NCBI RefSeq assembly: GCF_035958815.1
Contig: NZ_CP108383.1
Coordinates: forward strand, 3,844,001 to 3,908,000
Length of the DNA: 64,000 nucleotides
Source: Nocardia sp. NBC_01327
Lineage (GTDB): Bacteria > Actinomycetota > Actinomycetes > Mycobacteriales > Mycobacteriaceae
Reading direction: 5' to 3'
In this document: positions 55,322-63,998 of the stretch, piece by piece
Layout of the letters: every line of letters starts with the position of its first letter
Position numbering within the stretch: the first letter of the stretch is position 1
Notes under the pieces: model-generated
Seen by the model: only the letters and a program-made list of their open reading frames with translations
What the model was told of the DNA's origin: nothing
Database searches by the model: none
Made by a program: the position numbers and the translations under genes

Positions 55322-56422
55322 ATGTTCGGCATTATTCGGCCCTGCCGTCACCGGCTGGGTGAGGAACTCGGACGGGCGTGGCTGGCGCAGCTGTGCGGAC
55401 TGTGTCTCGCACTGCGCGACGATCATGGGCAGAGTGCCCGAATAGCAACAAATTACGACGGCTTGATCGTCTCCGCCCTGGTGGAGGCGCAATCGCCGAC
55501 CCCGCCCACGCGCCGGGAGGCCGGTCCCTGTCCGCTCCGGGGCATGCGGCGCGCCGATGTGGCAACCGGCGACTGTGTGCGCCTGGCGGCAACGGTCTCC
55601 CTGGTACTCGCCGCCGCCAAGGTGCGCGACCACGCGGACGACCACGACGGAGTCGCGGGCACGGCCGGTATGCGGCCCGCCGCCCGGCGCATCGCGCAGC
55701 GGTGGGCTCGGCAGGGTGAATCCTCCGGTGCGGGCCTGGGTTTCGACACGGCGGTGCTGCTGACAGCCGTGGACCGGCAGACCGCGATTGAGGCCGCGGC
55801 CGGTCCGGGCACCTCGCTGCTCGAGGTGACCGAACCGACCGAGACCGCGACCGCCGCGGCCTTCGGCCATACCGCGGTACTGGCGGGCCGCCCGTCCAAT
55901 GCGGAGCCGCTCGCCGAGGTCGGCCGGATGTTCGGCCGCATAGCGCATCTCGTGGACGCGGTCGAGGATCTCGGCGACGATCTCGACCACGGCAAGTGGA
56001 ATCCGCTGGCCGCCACCGGAACCGATACCGCCGAGGCCTACCGGCTGTGCTCGGATGCCCTGCTCGGCATCGAATTGGCGCTGGCGGAAGCGGAATTCGC
56101 CGACGGCCGGCTCATTCATCGCCTGCTGACCCATGAGCTCCGCCGCTCGGTCCACCGCACCTTCGGCGCGGAGTCGGGCTGCACCGGTCACGGCGCGCAG
56201 TCCATAGTCGAAAGTCGCTGGCGCCGCCGCAATCCCGGCGGGTATCCACCACCGCAGGGCTATTACCCGCCACCCGGCTATCCGCCGCAGGGCTACTACC
56301 CGCCCCAGCGCCGCCGCGGCTTCTGCGTCCCCTTCTGCGAGGGCGTGGCCTGCTGCGAATGCTGCAACTGCACCGACGACTGCTGTTGCTGCTGCTGCGA
56401 CGACAGCTGCTGCGACTGCTGA
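55322..56422 (+). CDS. DUF5685-family protein with a cysteine-rich tail
   Basis: 366 residues. The start MFGIIRPCRHRLGEELGRAWLAQLCGLCLALRDDHGQ matches the actinobacterial DUF5685 family (conserved CxxxL...CGLC). The middle is mostly helical. The C-terminus changes to a Pro/Tyr/Gly linker (YPPPQGYYPPPGYPPQGYYPP) and a final 32-residue stretch with 16 Cys, including six in a row. The tail could bind metals or an Fe-S cluster. The biological role is unknown. The leaderless promoter fixes ATG 55322. Confidence 0.85.
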   Translation: MFGIIRPCRHRLGEELGRAWLAQLCGLCLALRDDHGQSARIATNYDGLIVSALVEAQSPTPPTRREAGPCPLRGMRRADVATGDCVRLAATVSLVLAAAKVRDHADDHDGVAGTAGMRPAARRIAQRWARQGESSGAGLGFDTAVLLTAVDRQTAIEAAAGPGTSLLEVTEPTETATAAAFGHTAVLAGRPSNAEPLAEVGRMFGRIAHLVDAVEDLGDDLDHGKWNPLAATGTDTAEAYRLCSDALLGIELALAEAEFADGRLIHRLLTHELRRSVHRTFGAESGCTGHGAQSIVESRWRRRNPGGYPPPQGYYPPPGYPPQGYYPPQRRRGFCVPFCEGVACCECCNCTDDCCCCCCDDSCCDC

Positions 56423-56431
56423 GCGCGGGCC

Positions 56432-57046
56432 TCAGGCGCGAATCAGGGTGCGGGGGAGTGGAATCAGCGCACCCACCTGCTTCTGATAGTCCCGGTATCG
56501 GTCGCCGAAGGTGGCGATGAGCATCCGGTCCTCGACGTGCACCCGCCACCCCAGCCACGCGATGGCGAACACCAGGATCACCATCTGGGAGCCGAAGCCG
56601 GCGGTCAGGGTGAGACCGGCGATCGCGCCGAGCAGTCCGGTGTAAATGGGATGGCGCACCAGCCGATACGGCCCGCCGGTGCGCAGCTCGTGATCCTGCT
56701 GGATCATCGGCCGCCCCGCCCACATGGTGCCGAGTGCCAGCCGCGCCCACACCATCAGCGCCGCGGAAGCGATCACCAGAACCGAGCCCGCATCGATCAG
56801 CCCCGTCGACTTCCAGGTGACCGAGTCCCACATGGTGTGCGGGAGCAGATCCAGCACCACGATCAGCACCGCGAGACCCAGGATCATCCAGGGCTCGGGC
56901 AGCAGCGTGCGCAGGAAATGCCAGATCTTCCCCCGCAGGCTCGTCTGCCGTACCGCCGCGAACCACACCGCGGTCCCGACCCAGACCAGTCCTACGATCG
57001 AAAAACTCCAGCCCGCGGCTGCCTGCAGGAAATCACTAACGACCAT
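56432..57046 (-). CDS. isoprenylcysteine carboxyl methyltransferase-like membrane protein
   Basis: 204 residues from ATG 57046 with about five hydrophobic segments. The ICMT/PEMT signature is in the second half: LRTGGPYRLVRHPIYTGLLGAIAG, followed by a long helix and VEDRMLIATFGDRYRDYQKQVG, the SAM-binding end. Bacterial members methylate varied lipids or small molecules; the target is unknown. ATG 57067 is an alternative start. A CCACCC-NN-GGGTGG palindrome lies 57 bp upstream. Confidence 0.82.
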   Translation of the reverse strand: MVVSDFLQAAAGWSFSIVGLVWVGTAVWFAAVRQTSLRGKIWHFLRTLLPEPWMILGLAVLIVVLDLLPHTMWDSVTWKSTGLIDAGSVLVIASAALMVWARLALGTMWAGRPMIQQDHELRTGGPYRLVRHPIYTGLLGAIAGLTLTAGFGSQMVILVFAIAWLGWRVHVEDRMLIATFGDRYRDYQKQVGALIPLPRTLIRA

Positions 57047-57103
57047 GAACCCAGCATGCCGCCGCATTACCGCCCGAACCACCACCCCAGGCGCAACCCG
57101 CCT

Positions 57104-57117
57104 CCACCCGTGGGTGG
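57104..57117. promoter_or_regulatory. CCACCC-GT-GGGTGG palindrome
   Basis: 14-bp inverted repeat upstream of the ICMT-like gene. The same arms with centre GC occur at 62309-62322 upstream of the sensor kinase unit. Confidence 0.5.
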
Positions 57118-57215
57118 GATTCCCGGCCCGGCCCGCAAAACACAACGGCGACCAGGAACTGATGGCGGCGACCACTCGCACAATGCCGCCACCACTTCCT
57201 GGTGATCTTGCAGCG

Positions 57216-57623
57216 CTACGAGGAGAGGGTGCTGGACCCGGAGCCGCCGGAGCCGCTGCCCAGGGAGCCGGTGCCGCCGGAGCCGCTGCCGATCGTGGTG
57301 GTGGTTGTCAGCGTCCAGGTGCCGCAACCGGCGGTGTAGAAGGCGATATCGCCGGGTTGGATCTCGACCTTGACGTAGCCGTTGATCGCGCCGCCGCTCT
57401 GCAGCACGGCGCTGAGGTCATCGGTGATGGCCGACAGCCGGGCCCAGGCGCAGATGCTCGCGGCGGTCGTCGTCGTGTAGACGCCGGGCTGGATATCGAT
57501 GCCGACCTTGAAGGTCGAGTCGGAGCCCATACTGCTTGCGGCGGTGGCGGAGGCGGGTCCCGCCGCGGTCAGCAGGGCGACAGCGGTGAGCGCTACGCCA
57601 TTGAGCCACAGGGTCTTACGCAT
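57216..57623 (-). CDS. secreted protein with a Ser/Gly-rich tail
   Basis: 135 residues. Signal peptide MRKTLWLNGVALTAVALLTAAGPASATA, then a ~75-residue domain with DSTFKVGIDIQPGVYTTTTAASICAWARLSAITDDLSAV, resembling the small extracellular beta domains of Nocardia and Streptomyces surface proteins that begin 'PGxY'. Two Cys may form a disulfide. The last 25 residues are Ser/Gly only, like a flexible linker. Divergent from the oxidase gene with only 52 bp between starts. Confidence 0.78.
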   Translation of the reverse strand: MRKTLWLNGVALTAVALLTAAGPASATAASSMGSDSTFKVGIDIQPGVYTTTTAASICAWARLSAITDDLSAVLQSGGAINGYVKVEIQPGDIAFYTAGCGTWTLTTTTTIGSGSGGTGSLGSGSGGSGSSTLSS

Positions 57624-57675
57624 GAATACAGGTCCCGTCGAATATGTGAAATGCAAGCGTTTCGCAGGGTAGCGG

Positions 57676-60096
57676 GTGGAAGACGCCGCCGGAGCGATTC
57701 GGTACGAAAATCCGGACATCGCCGGGCGGATAGCGGCCGGGAGGGCCATGATTGCCGATGTGACAGGGGAATTCGTGGCCATTCCGGACTGGTTTTCGCA
57801 ACAGAATCAGGACTGTGGGATCGCCGTCGCCGATCTGAGCGGCAATGGAACATCAGACATCGTCGTACTGATGGTGGACGACCCGGCAGGCCAGAACACG
57901 GGCAACTATCGGGTCGGCACCGCTCTGCAGGACGATGGCACCGTCTCCGCCTGGGGCCCTTGGCTTTCGGTGCCCGACTGGTGGGGCTGGGAGAACCAGG
58001 GCGCGGGCATCGCCCTCGCGGACCTGACCGGCGACGGCCGCCTCGATCTGGTGGTGTTCCTGGTCGACAATCCCGTCGGCCAGAATCAGGGCTACTACCG
58101 CGTCGGCCGCGGCCTCACCGCCGACGGCACGATCACCGGCGGTTGGACGCCGTGGCAACAGGTTCCGGACTGGTACGGCTGGGAGAACCAGGGCGCCGAT
58201 ATCTGCCTCACCCGGATCGACGGGCAGAACGTCATGGTCATGATGACGGTCGACAACCCGCCCGGGCAGAACTCGGGCCAATTCCGCCTGGCCAAGGGCC
58301 TCACCGCCGACGCCGCGGTCGCGGAATGGACACCGTGGCTGGAGATTCCGGACTGGTGGGGCTGGGAGAACCAGGGCGCGGGCATGACCGTCGCCGATCT
58401 CGACGGCGACGGCCGCCCGGAGCTGATCGTCTTCGCGGTCGACCATCCCGACAATGGCAATGGCGGGGTCTACACCGTCGGCTGGGGTCTGGACGGCACC
58501 GGTCACTGCGTGGACGGCTGGAGCAGCTGGTCACACATTCCGGACTGGCGCTTCTCCCAGAACCAGGGCGCGGCAATAGCTTTGCTGCCCACCACCGGAG
58601 CGGTCCCACAGCTGGTCGTCTGCACCATCGACCATCCGGACGGCGGCAATGCCGGATATCTGCGCGTGCTGGACCTGGAAACCGATCTGGCACAGGCCCC
58701 GACCGCGGGCGTCTGGCGAATTCTCGATTTCGGCACCGAGATCAATCCGGTGCATTCGGCCCTGCTGCACACCGGCGATGTGCTGTTCTTCGCGGGTTCG
58801 GGCAATGATCCCGATCGGGAGAACGCGCACGACTTCCGCACTCGCGTATGGCATTACCCGAACCCGGGTCTCGACGCGCCGGTGACTCCCATCGACATGT
58901 TCTGCTCCGGTCAGGCCTTCCTGCCCGACGGCCGCCTGCTCGCCGCCGGCGGCACCGGGCAGTACGACCCCTTCTACGGCCTGCGTGATTCGCTGCTCTT
59001 CGATCCGGCCACACTCACCTGGAACACGATGCCGGACATGACGTTCGGTCGCTGGTACCCGACCCTGGCGGCCTTGCCGACCGGCGCCGTGGTGGCGGTA
59101 TCCGGGCTGGGCACGGACGGATACCTCTCGGAGACACCGGAACTGTTCGATCCCGCCACCGAGACCTGGTCGCAGTTGCCGATTCCGGGGCCGATACCCA
59201 CCTACGGCCACCTGATCCTGCTCGCGGACGGGCGGCTCTTCTATACCGGCGGTCAATTCGGCGTCAACAACGGCATGCACCCCTCGATCTGGAACCCCGA
59301 GACGGGCGCCCTGACCCAGGTCGACGGCATGGTCGATCCGGAGTCGCGCAGTCAGTCCACCAGTGTGCTGCTGCCGCCCGCGCAGGCGCAGCGGGTCATG
59401 CTCCTGGGCGGCGGGAATGTCGATCCGCACGGCCCCGGCACCGCTTCGGCGGACACCCAGATCGTGGATCTGACCGCCGCGACGCCCGTCTACAAGCCCG
59501 GGCCCGCCATGGAATTCGCCCGCATGCACCTGAGCGCGGTACTGCTGCCGGACCGCACCGTGCTGGTGGCGGGCGGTTCCGGCATGGAGGAGATGGCCGA
59601 TATGGTCCCGCCGCACGCCGAGCTCCTCGACGCCGGTGCGACCGCCTTCACTCCCACCGCGCCGGAACGTGTTGCCCGGCTGTACCACTCGGTGGCGCTG
59701 CTCATGCCCGACGGCAAGGTTCTCACCGCCGGCTCGAATCCGCTGCGCAAGACCGAGGAGCTGCGCATCGAAATGTTCTGGCCGCCCTACCTTTTCCGCG
59801 GCCCGCGCCCCGAATTGGAACTGGCTGCCGGGACCATCGGCTACGGCGGCGCCCTCACCGCCTCCACGAACGGGACGCCGCGCGAGGCGAGCCTCATGCA
59901 TCCCAGCTCGTGCACGCACTCCTGCGACAACAATCAGCGGCTCATCGATCTGCCGTTCACGGTCACCGCGCCCGGCACGCTGAGCCTGACCATGCCGTCC
60001 GGTCCCGCCCTCGCGCCGCCCGGCTGGTATCTCGTAGTCGTCGTGGACATGAACGGCATACCGTCCGTAGGTCGATGGGTCCACCTGAGCGACTGA
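57676..60096 (+). CDS. copper radical oxidase (galactose/glyoxal-oxidase type) with N-terminal repeats
   Basis: 806 residues from GTG 57676. Residues ~30-335 hold five repeats of about 63 residues, each containing a (I/V)PDW(W/Y)GWENQGA-like segment and an Asp-rich ADLxGDGR loop, like FG-GAP/VCBS propeller units. Residues ~345-690 form the kelch-like oxidase domain and ~705-806 the DUF1929 domain. The copper-site residues of galactose oxidase are all found: Cys410 (MFCSGQ) paired with Tyr461 (RWYPT), Tyr670-His671 (RLYHSV) and His748 (THSCDNNQR). No signal peptide is visible. The substrate is unknown. Confidence 0.88.
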   Translation: MEDAAGAIRYENPDIAGRIAAGRAMIADVTGEFVAIPDWFSQQNQDCGIAVADLSGNGTSDIVVLMVDDPAGQNTGNYRVGTALQDDGTVSAWGPWLSVPDWWGWENQGAGIALADLTGDGRLDLVVFLVDNPVGQNQGYYRVGRGLTADGTITGGWTPWQQVPDWYGWENQGADICLTRIDGQNVMVMMTVDNPPGQNSGQFRLAKGLTADAAVAEWTPWLEIPDWWGWENQGAGMTVADLDGDGRPELIVFAVDHPDNGNGGVYTVGWGLDGTGHCVDGWSSWSHIPDWRFSQNQGAAIALLPTTGAVPQLVVCTIDHPDGGNAGYLRVLDLETDLAQAPTAGVWRILDFGTEINPVHSALLHTGDVLFFAGSGNDPDRENAHDFRTRVWHYPNPGLDAPVTPIDMFCSGQAFLPDGRLLAAGGTGQYDPFYGLRDSLLFDPATLTWNTMPDMTFGRWYPTLAALPTGAVVAVSGLGTDGYLSETPELFDPATETWSQLPIPGPIPTYGHLILLADGRLFYTGGQFGVNNGMHPSIWNPETGALTQVDGMVDPESRSQSTSVLLPPAQAQRVMLLGGGNVDPHGPGTASADTQIVDLTAATPVYKPGPAMEFARMHLSAVLLPDRTVLVAGGSGMEEMADMVPPHAELLDAGATAFTPTAPERVARLYHSVALLMPDGKVLTAGSNPLRKTEELRIEMFWPPYLFRGPRPELELAAGTIGYGGALTASTNGTPREASLMHPSSCTHSCDNNQRLIDLPFTVTAPGTLSLTMPSGPALAPPGWYLVVVVDMNGIPSVGRWVHLSD

Positions 60097-60189
60097 ATAC
60101 TCTCTCCACTGCGGCCGCCTGCCGCGTCGCTACCGGGCATGACGGGTGGCGACGCGATAGGTTCGGGGCCGCAGACGGAGGAGTGTGCC

Positions 60190-62130
60190 ATGAACACCAC
60201 GGAACCCCGGGTCGTTCCCTCGACCCATCTGATGGTCGGCCGGATGCCGGTCCGGACCGCGGTCGTCGTCGGCGCCCTCGGCGTCGTCTTCGGCGATATC
60301 GGCACCAGCCCGATCTACACCATTCAGACCGTCTTCAACCCCGGCGATCCGCACCCGATTCCGCTCGACTCCGCCAATATCTACGGCGTTGTGTCGCTGA
60401 TCTTCTGGTCGGTCATGGCGATCGTGACCCTGACCTACGTCACGCTGGTGATGCACGCCGACAATGACGGCGAGGGCGGCATCATGGCGCTGATCACGCT
60501 GCTGCGGCGCACCGGCGGGGGCAGCGGCCGGACCGCGGCGATCCTTGCCGGGCTCGGAATCTTCGGCGCCGCACTGTTCTTCGGCGACAGCATGATCACC
60601 CCGGCCATCTCGGTGCTGTCCGCGGTGGAGGGTATGAAGGTCGTGCGCCCCGGGCTGGCGGATTTTGTGGTGCCGGCCACCGTGGTGATCATTCTGGTGC
60701 TGTTCATGGTGCAGCGCCTCGGCACGGCGGCGGTGGGCCGGCTGTTCGGGCCGGTGATGATCGCCTGGTTCACGGCGATCGGCGCCTGCGGTGTGGGCGG
60801 GATCGTGCAGCACCCGCAGATCCTGAAGGCGCTGTCGCCGACCTATGCGCTCGGATTCATGTTCGGGCACTTCGGCATTGCGTTCTTCGCCCTGGCCGCG
60901 GTGGTCCTGTCGGTCACCGGTGCGGAGGCGCTGTATGCCGATATGGGCCATTTCGGCCGCCGGGCGATCACCCGCGGCTGGCTCGGGCTGGTACTGCCCG
61001 CGTGCACCCTGAGCTATCTCGGACAGGGCGCCCTGCTGCTCGGTGATCAGTCCGCGGTGAGCAGCCCGTTCTTCCTGCTCGCCCCCGGCTGGGCGCGGCT
61101 GCCGATGGTGCTGCTCGCGACGGCCGCCACGGTCATCGCCTCACAGGCGGTGATCACCGGCGCGTATTCGGTTGCGGCACAGGCGGCCCACCTCGGTTAT
61201 CTGCCGCGCCTGCGGGTCGAGCACACCTCGGAGTCGACCATCGGGCAGATCTATGTGCCGTGGATCAACTGGGTGCTGATGGTCTCGGTGATCACCCTGG
61301 TCTTCGCCTTCCGCAGCTCCGCGGCGCTCGCCTTCGCGTTCGGTATGGCGGTGACCGCCACCATCACCATCACCACGCTGCTGTTCTTCTATATCGCCCG
61401 GACCCGGTGGGGCACCCCGCTGTGGCTGGTCGTCCTGGGCGCGGTGCCGCTGCTGGTGATCGATCTGCTGTTCCTGGCGGCGAATCTGACCAAGCTGGTG
61501 CACGGCGCCTGGCTGCCGCTGCTGATCGGCATCTCCACCTTCACTGCCATGACCACCTGGCGGCGCGGGCGCGAAATCGTCACTCGCGCAAGGGAGGAGA
61601 AGGAGGGCCCGCTGCCCGAGTTCATCGACGCGCTGCACGAGAATCGACTGCCGGTCGTCCGGATCCCCGGCACCGCGGTATTCCTCAGCCGCAGCAATGA
61701 GACCGCGCCCCTGGCGATGCGAGCGATCGTGGAACACAATCGCGTGCTCGCCGAACATGTGGTGATCGTGTCCATCGTGACGCTGCCGGTACCGCGCATC
61801 CCCGATTCCGAGCGCACCCAGATCGACGAGCTGGTCTACGCCGATGACGGAATCATCCACGTGACAGCGTCTTTCGGGTACATGGAGAAGCCGAATATCC
61901 CCGGCACGCTGCGCACACTCGATCCGGCGAAGACCGAGGGCCCGATCTCCGTCGACGACGCCTCCTACTTCCTGTCCAAGATCGAACTGAAGAAGGGCGA
62001 CGCACCGACCATGGCGGCCTGGCGCAAGAGCCTGTTCATCGCGACCTCGCACATCACCGCGGCTGCCGACGAATACTTCGGCCTGCCCGGCGAACGCACG
62101 GTCCTCATCGGTTCACGAATCGAGGTGTAG
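60190..62130 (+). CDS. kup: low-affinity potassium transporter Kup
   Basis: 646 residues, 12 predicted transmembrane helices then a ~170-residue cytoplasmic C-terminus. Family signatures: GALGVVFGDIGTSPIYTIQTVF in TM1, GIFGAALFFGDSMITPAISVLSAVEG, and VTGAEALYADMGHFGRR. Proton-coupled K+ uptake. ATG 60190 has GGAGGAG upstream; a further in-frame ATG at 60139 is unlikely. It begins 93 bp after the oxidase stop and could be co-transcribed. I saw no c-di-AMP riboswitch in this short gap. Confidence 0.95.
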   Translation: MNTTEPRVVPSTHLMVGRMPVRTAVVVGALGVVFGDIGTSPIYTIQTVFNPGDPHPIPLDSANIYGVVSLIFWSVMAIVTLTYVTLVMHADNDGEGGIMALITLLRRTGGGSGRTAAILAGLGIFGAALFFGDSMITPAISVLSAVEGMKVVRPGLADFVVPATVVIILVLFMVQRLGTAAVGRLFGPVMIAWFTAIGACGVGGIVQHPQILKALSPTYALGFMFGHFGIAFFALAAVVLSVTGAEALYADMGHFGRRAITRGWLGLVLPACTLSYLGQGALLLGDQSAVSSPFFLLAPGWARLPMVLLATAATVIASQAVITGAYSVAAQAAHLGYLPRLRVEHTSESTIGQIYVPWINWVLMVSVITLVFAFRSSAALAFAFGMAVTATITITTLLFFYIARTRWGTPLWLVVLGAVPLLVIDLLFLAANLTKLVHGAWLPLLIGISTFTAMTTWRRGREIVTRAREEKEGPLPEFIDALHENRLPVVRIPGTAVFLSRSNETAPLAMRAIVEHNRVLAEHVVIVSIVTLPVPRIPDSERTQIDELVYADDGIIHVTASFGYMEKPNIPGTLRTLDPAKTEGPISVDDASYFLSKIELKKGDAPTMAAWRKSLFIATSHITAAADEYFGLPGERTVLIGSRIEV

Positions 62131-62308
62131 GACAGGGGGAGTCGGCTAGCCGCCGACGTCGCCCACCCCGAATCGGTCTTCGAACGCGGATCGATTCGCC
62201 GAGACGACAGCCCGGTCCCAGACCGTGAAGACCACCCGGTCGAAGGCAAGTCGTGGGCATCCTATTTTTGGTCACCTCTACTAAATCGGTTCGAGATCCA
62301 CCCGGATT

Positions 62309-62322
62309 CCACCCGCGGGTGG
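62309..62322. promoter_or_regulatory. CCACCC-GC-GGGTGG palindrome before the sensor kinase unit
   Basis: 14-bp perfect palindrome ending 36 bp before ATG 62359. A further CCACCCG lies at 62298-62304, exactly 11 bp upstream of the left arm. A likely site for the response regulator or another dimeric factor. Confidence 0.5.
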
Positions 62323-62358
62323 TGGGGCCGGATCGCCGGATCGCCGAATGTTAGAGGC

Positions 62359-62847
62359 ATGAACTTGCAGAACGCGGTAGTCGAAGGCGTCATTGTGGTG
62401 CTGGTGGTCGGCTGGATCGTGTACCGGCAGACGCAGTGGCAGGTGCTCGATCCGATGCGGATCTGGCGCGGCCCGATCGTTCTCGGCGTGGTCGGCGTCC
62501 TCCAGATGAAGACGGTGCTCGCCGGCGATACCCTCGGCGGGACGGCGGTCGCGCTGCTGGTCTTGTCCGCGGTGCTGAGTCTGGGTGTCGGCCTGGCCAT
62601 GGGCGCGGTATCCCAGGTGCGCTGGATCGACGGTCAGTGGCAGGCGCGCACGGGATGGCTCGGCTCGGCGCTGTGGCTGGTCCTGCTGGCGGTGCGTATC
62701 GGGGTCGAGGTGTGCGCGCGGTCGGTCGGCGCGGGCGTGGTCGCCTCGGTCGGCGCCATTCTTCTCATGCTGGCGCTCAATCGTGCCGGTCGTGGCGTGG
62801 TCCTGGCCCGTCGTGCCGGACTCTCGCGGATGGTTGCGGCAGACTGA
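62359..62847 (+). CDS. four-helix membrane protein preceding a sensor kinase
   Basis: 162 residues with four hydrophobic helices and the sequence VSQVRWIDGQWQARTGWLGSALWLVLLAVRIGVEV, reminiscent of the small DUF1453-like membrane proteins found next to Streptomyces/Nocardia two-component systems. It precedes the histidine kinase by 5 bp and is probably in the same operon, perhaps as an accessory sensor or as the regulated membrane function. No enzymatic motif. Confidence 0.75.
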   Translation: MNLQNAVVEGVIVVLVVGWIVYRQTQWQVLDPMRIWRGPIVLGVVGVLQMKTVLAGDTLGGTAVALLVLSAVLSLGVGLAMGAVSQVRWIDGQWQARTGWLGSALWLVLLAVRIGVEVCARSVGAGVVASVGAILLMLALNRAGRGVVLARRAGLSRMVAAD

Positions 62848-62852
62848 CATCG

Positions 62853-63998
62853 ATGATCGTCGCAACGTTCACCGGAGCCACCACGGGCCTGACCAGGCTG
62901 TTCCGCCTGGTCGGGCTCATTGCCGTGGTCCTGGGGTCCGTCGATGCGGTGTCGTGGCACCCGCTGTGGGTGTCGGTGCTCATCGTGCTGTCGTGGATCG
63001 GCTGGGCGGGATGGCTGACGGCCCCCGCCGACGCCTCGAATGGGGCGCTGAGTTGTGAGCGAATCTCGCTGTGCGCCATGGCTATCGGAGGCGGCGCGAC
63101 AGCCGCGCAATCGAACGGTTCGATGATCACGGCGCTGGCGACGGTGCTGGCGGCGACCGCCCTGCTGAGTAAGCCGGCCTGGTTCGGTTACGGCCTGGCC
63201 GCGCTGACCGTGGTCCTCATGTTCGTGTCGAGTCTTGTGGTGGCGGGCGAGCGGCCCCGGTCGCTGCTGGGCCTGCTGACCGGGGTGGTGGTCCTGGCGC
63301 TGATGGGCTGGGCCCGTCGGCAGACGCGCATTGCCGCCGAGCAGAATCGATTACTCGTCGAACAGAACCGCGTGATTCGCGCCGAACGTGATCGCGCGGC
63401 CGCCATGGCCGAACGCGGTCGCATCGCCCGCGATATCCACGACGTACTCGCGCACACCCTCGGCGGGCTGGTCATGCAACTCGATGCCGCGGACGCCCTG
63501 CTCGAGGCCGGTGCGGTCGAGCAGGCGGCCGAACGGGTGAAAGCCTCGCACACGCTGGCGGTGTCCGGATTGGCCGACGCCCGCAGGGTGGTCGGCGCCC
63601 TGCGGGCCGAGGGATCCGATCTCACCACCGAATTGCGCCGCCTGGCCGGGGAACATCGCGCGACCGGTGGCGAAGTGCAGGTCGAGATCGATGCGGCGAC
63701 CGGCAGAGCGAGCGAACAGGTCGAGATGGCCGTTTCCAGGGCCGTGCAGGAGGCGCTGACCAATGCCCGCAAACACGCTCCCGGACAGCCGGTTACGCTC
63801 ACCGCGCAGGGCAGCGCCACCGAGGTGGAGCTCGTGATCTCGAATGCGCTTTCGGCACACGGGGGTTCGCTGCGGCACTCCGGATCGGGTGCCGGGCTGC
63901 TGGGTATGAGTGAACGGATCGCCGCGATCGGCGGCACGGTGCAGGCGGGTAGGGAGGAGGGTCGATGGGCAGTGCGAATCCGGGCGCCACGCCGGTGA
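62853..63998 (+). CDS. NarL-type sensor histidine kinase
   Basis: 381 residues from ATG 62853. About five N-terminal transmembrane helices, a coiled linker (RRQTRIAAEQNRLLVEQNRVIRAERDRAAAMAERGR), then HisKA_3 with the phospho-acceptor His in RIARDIHDVLAHTLGGLVMQLD, and a GHKL ATPase with N-box AVQEALTNARKHA and G-box SGAGLLGMSERI. The stop (63996-63998) overlaps a GTG that should open the response regulator. The signal is unknown. A longer frame upstream (62436) is an artefact. Confidence 0.9.
   Translation: MIVATFTGATTGLTRLFRLVGLIAVVLGSVDAVSWHPLWVSVLIVLSWIGWAGWLTAPADASNGALSCERISLCAMAIGGGATAAQSNGSMITALATVLAATALLSKPAWFGYGLAALTVVLMFVSSLVVAGERPRSLLGLLTGVVVLALMGWARRQTRIAAEQNRLLVEQNRVIRAERDRAAAMAERGRIARDIHDVLAHTLGGLVMQLDAADALLEAGAVEQAAERVKASHTLAVSGLADARRVVGALRAEGSDLTTELRRLAGEHRATGGEVQVEIDAATGRASEQVEMAVSRAVQEALTNARKHAPGQPVTLTAQGSATEVELVISNALSAHGGSLRHSGSGAGLLGMSERIAAIGGTVQAGREEGRWAVRIRAPRR

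Noticed and set aside
58531..60084. 517-codon open frame antisense to the oxidase gene
   Set aside because: A GC-driven shadow; the forward frame carries all catalytic motifs.
62436..62852. N-terminal extension of the sensor kinase into the preceding gene
   Set aside because: The extra 139 residues are Arg/Gly-rich frame-shadow sequence of the upstream membrane protein; ATG 62853 gives a normal kinase.
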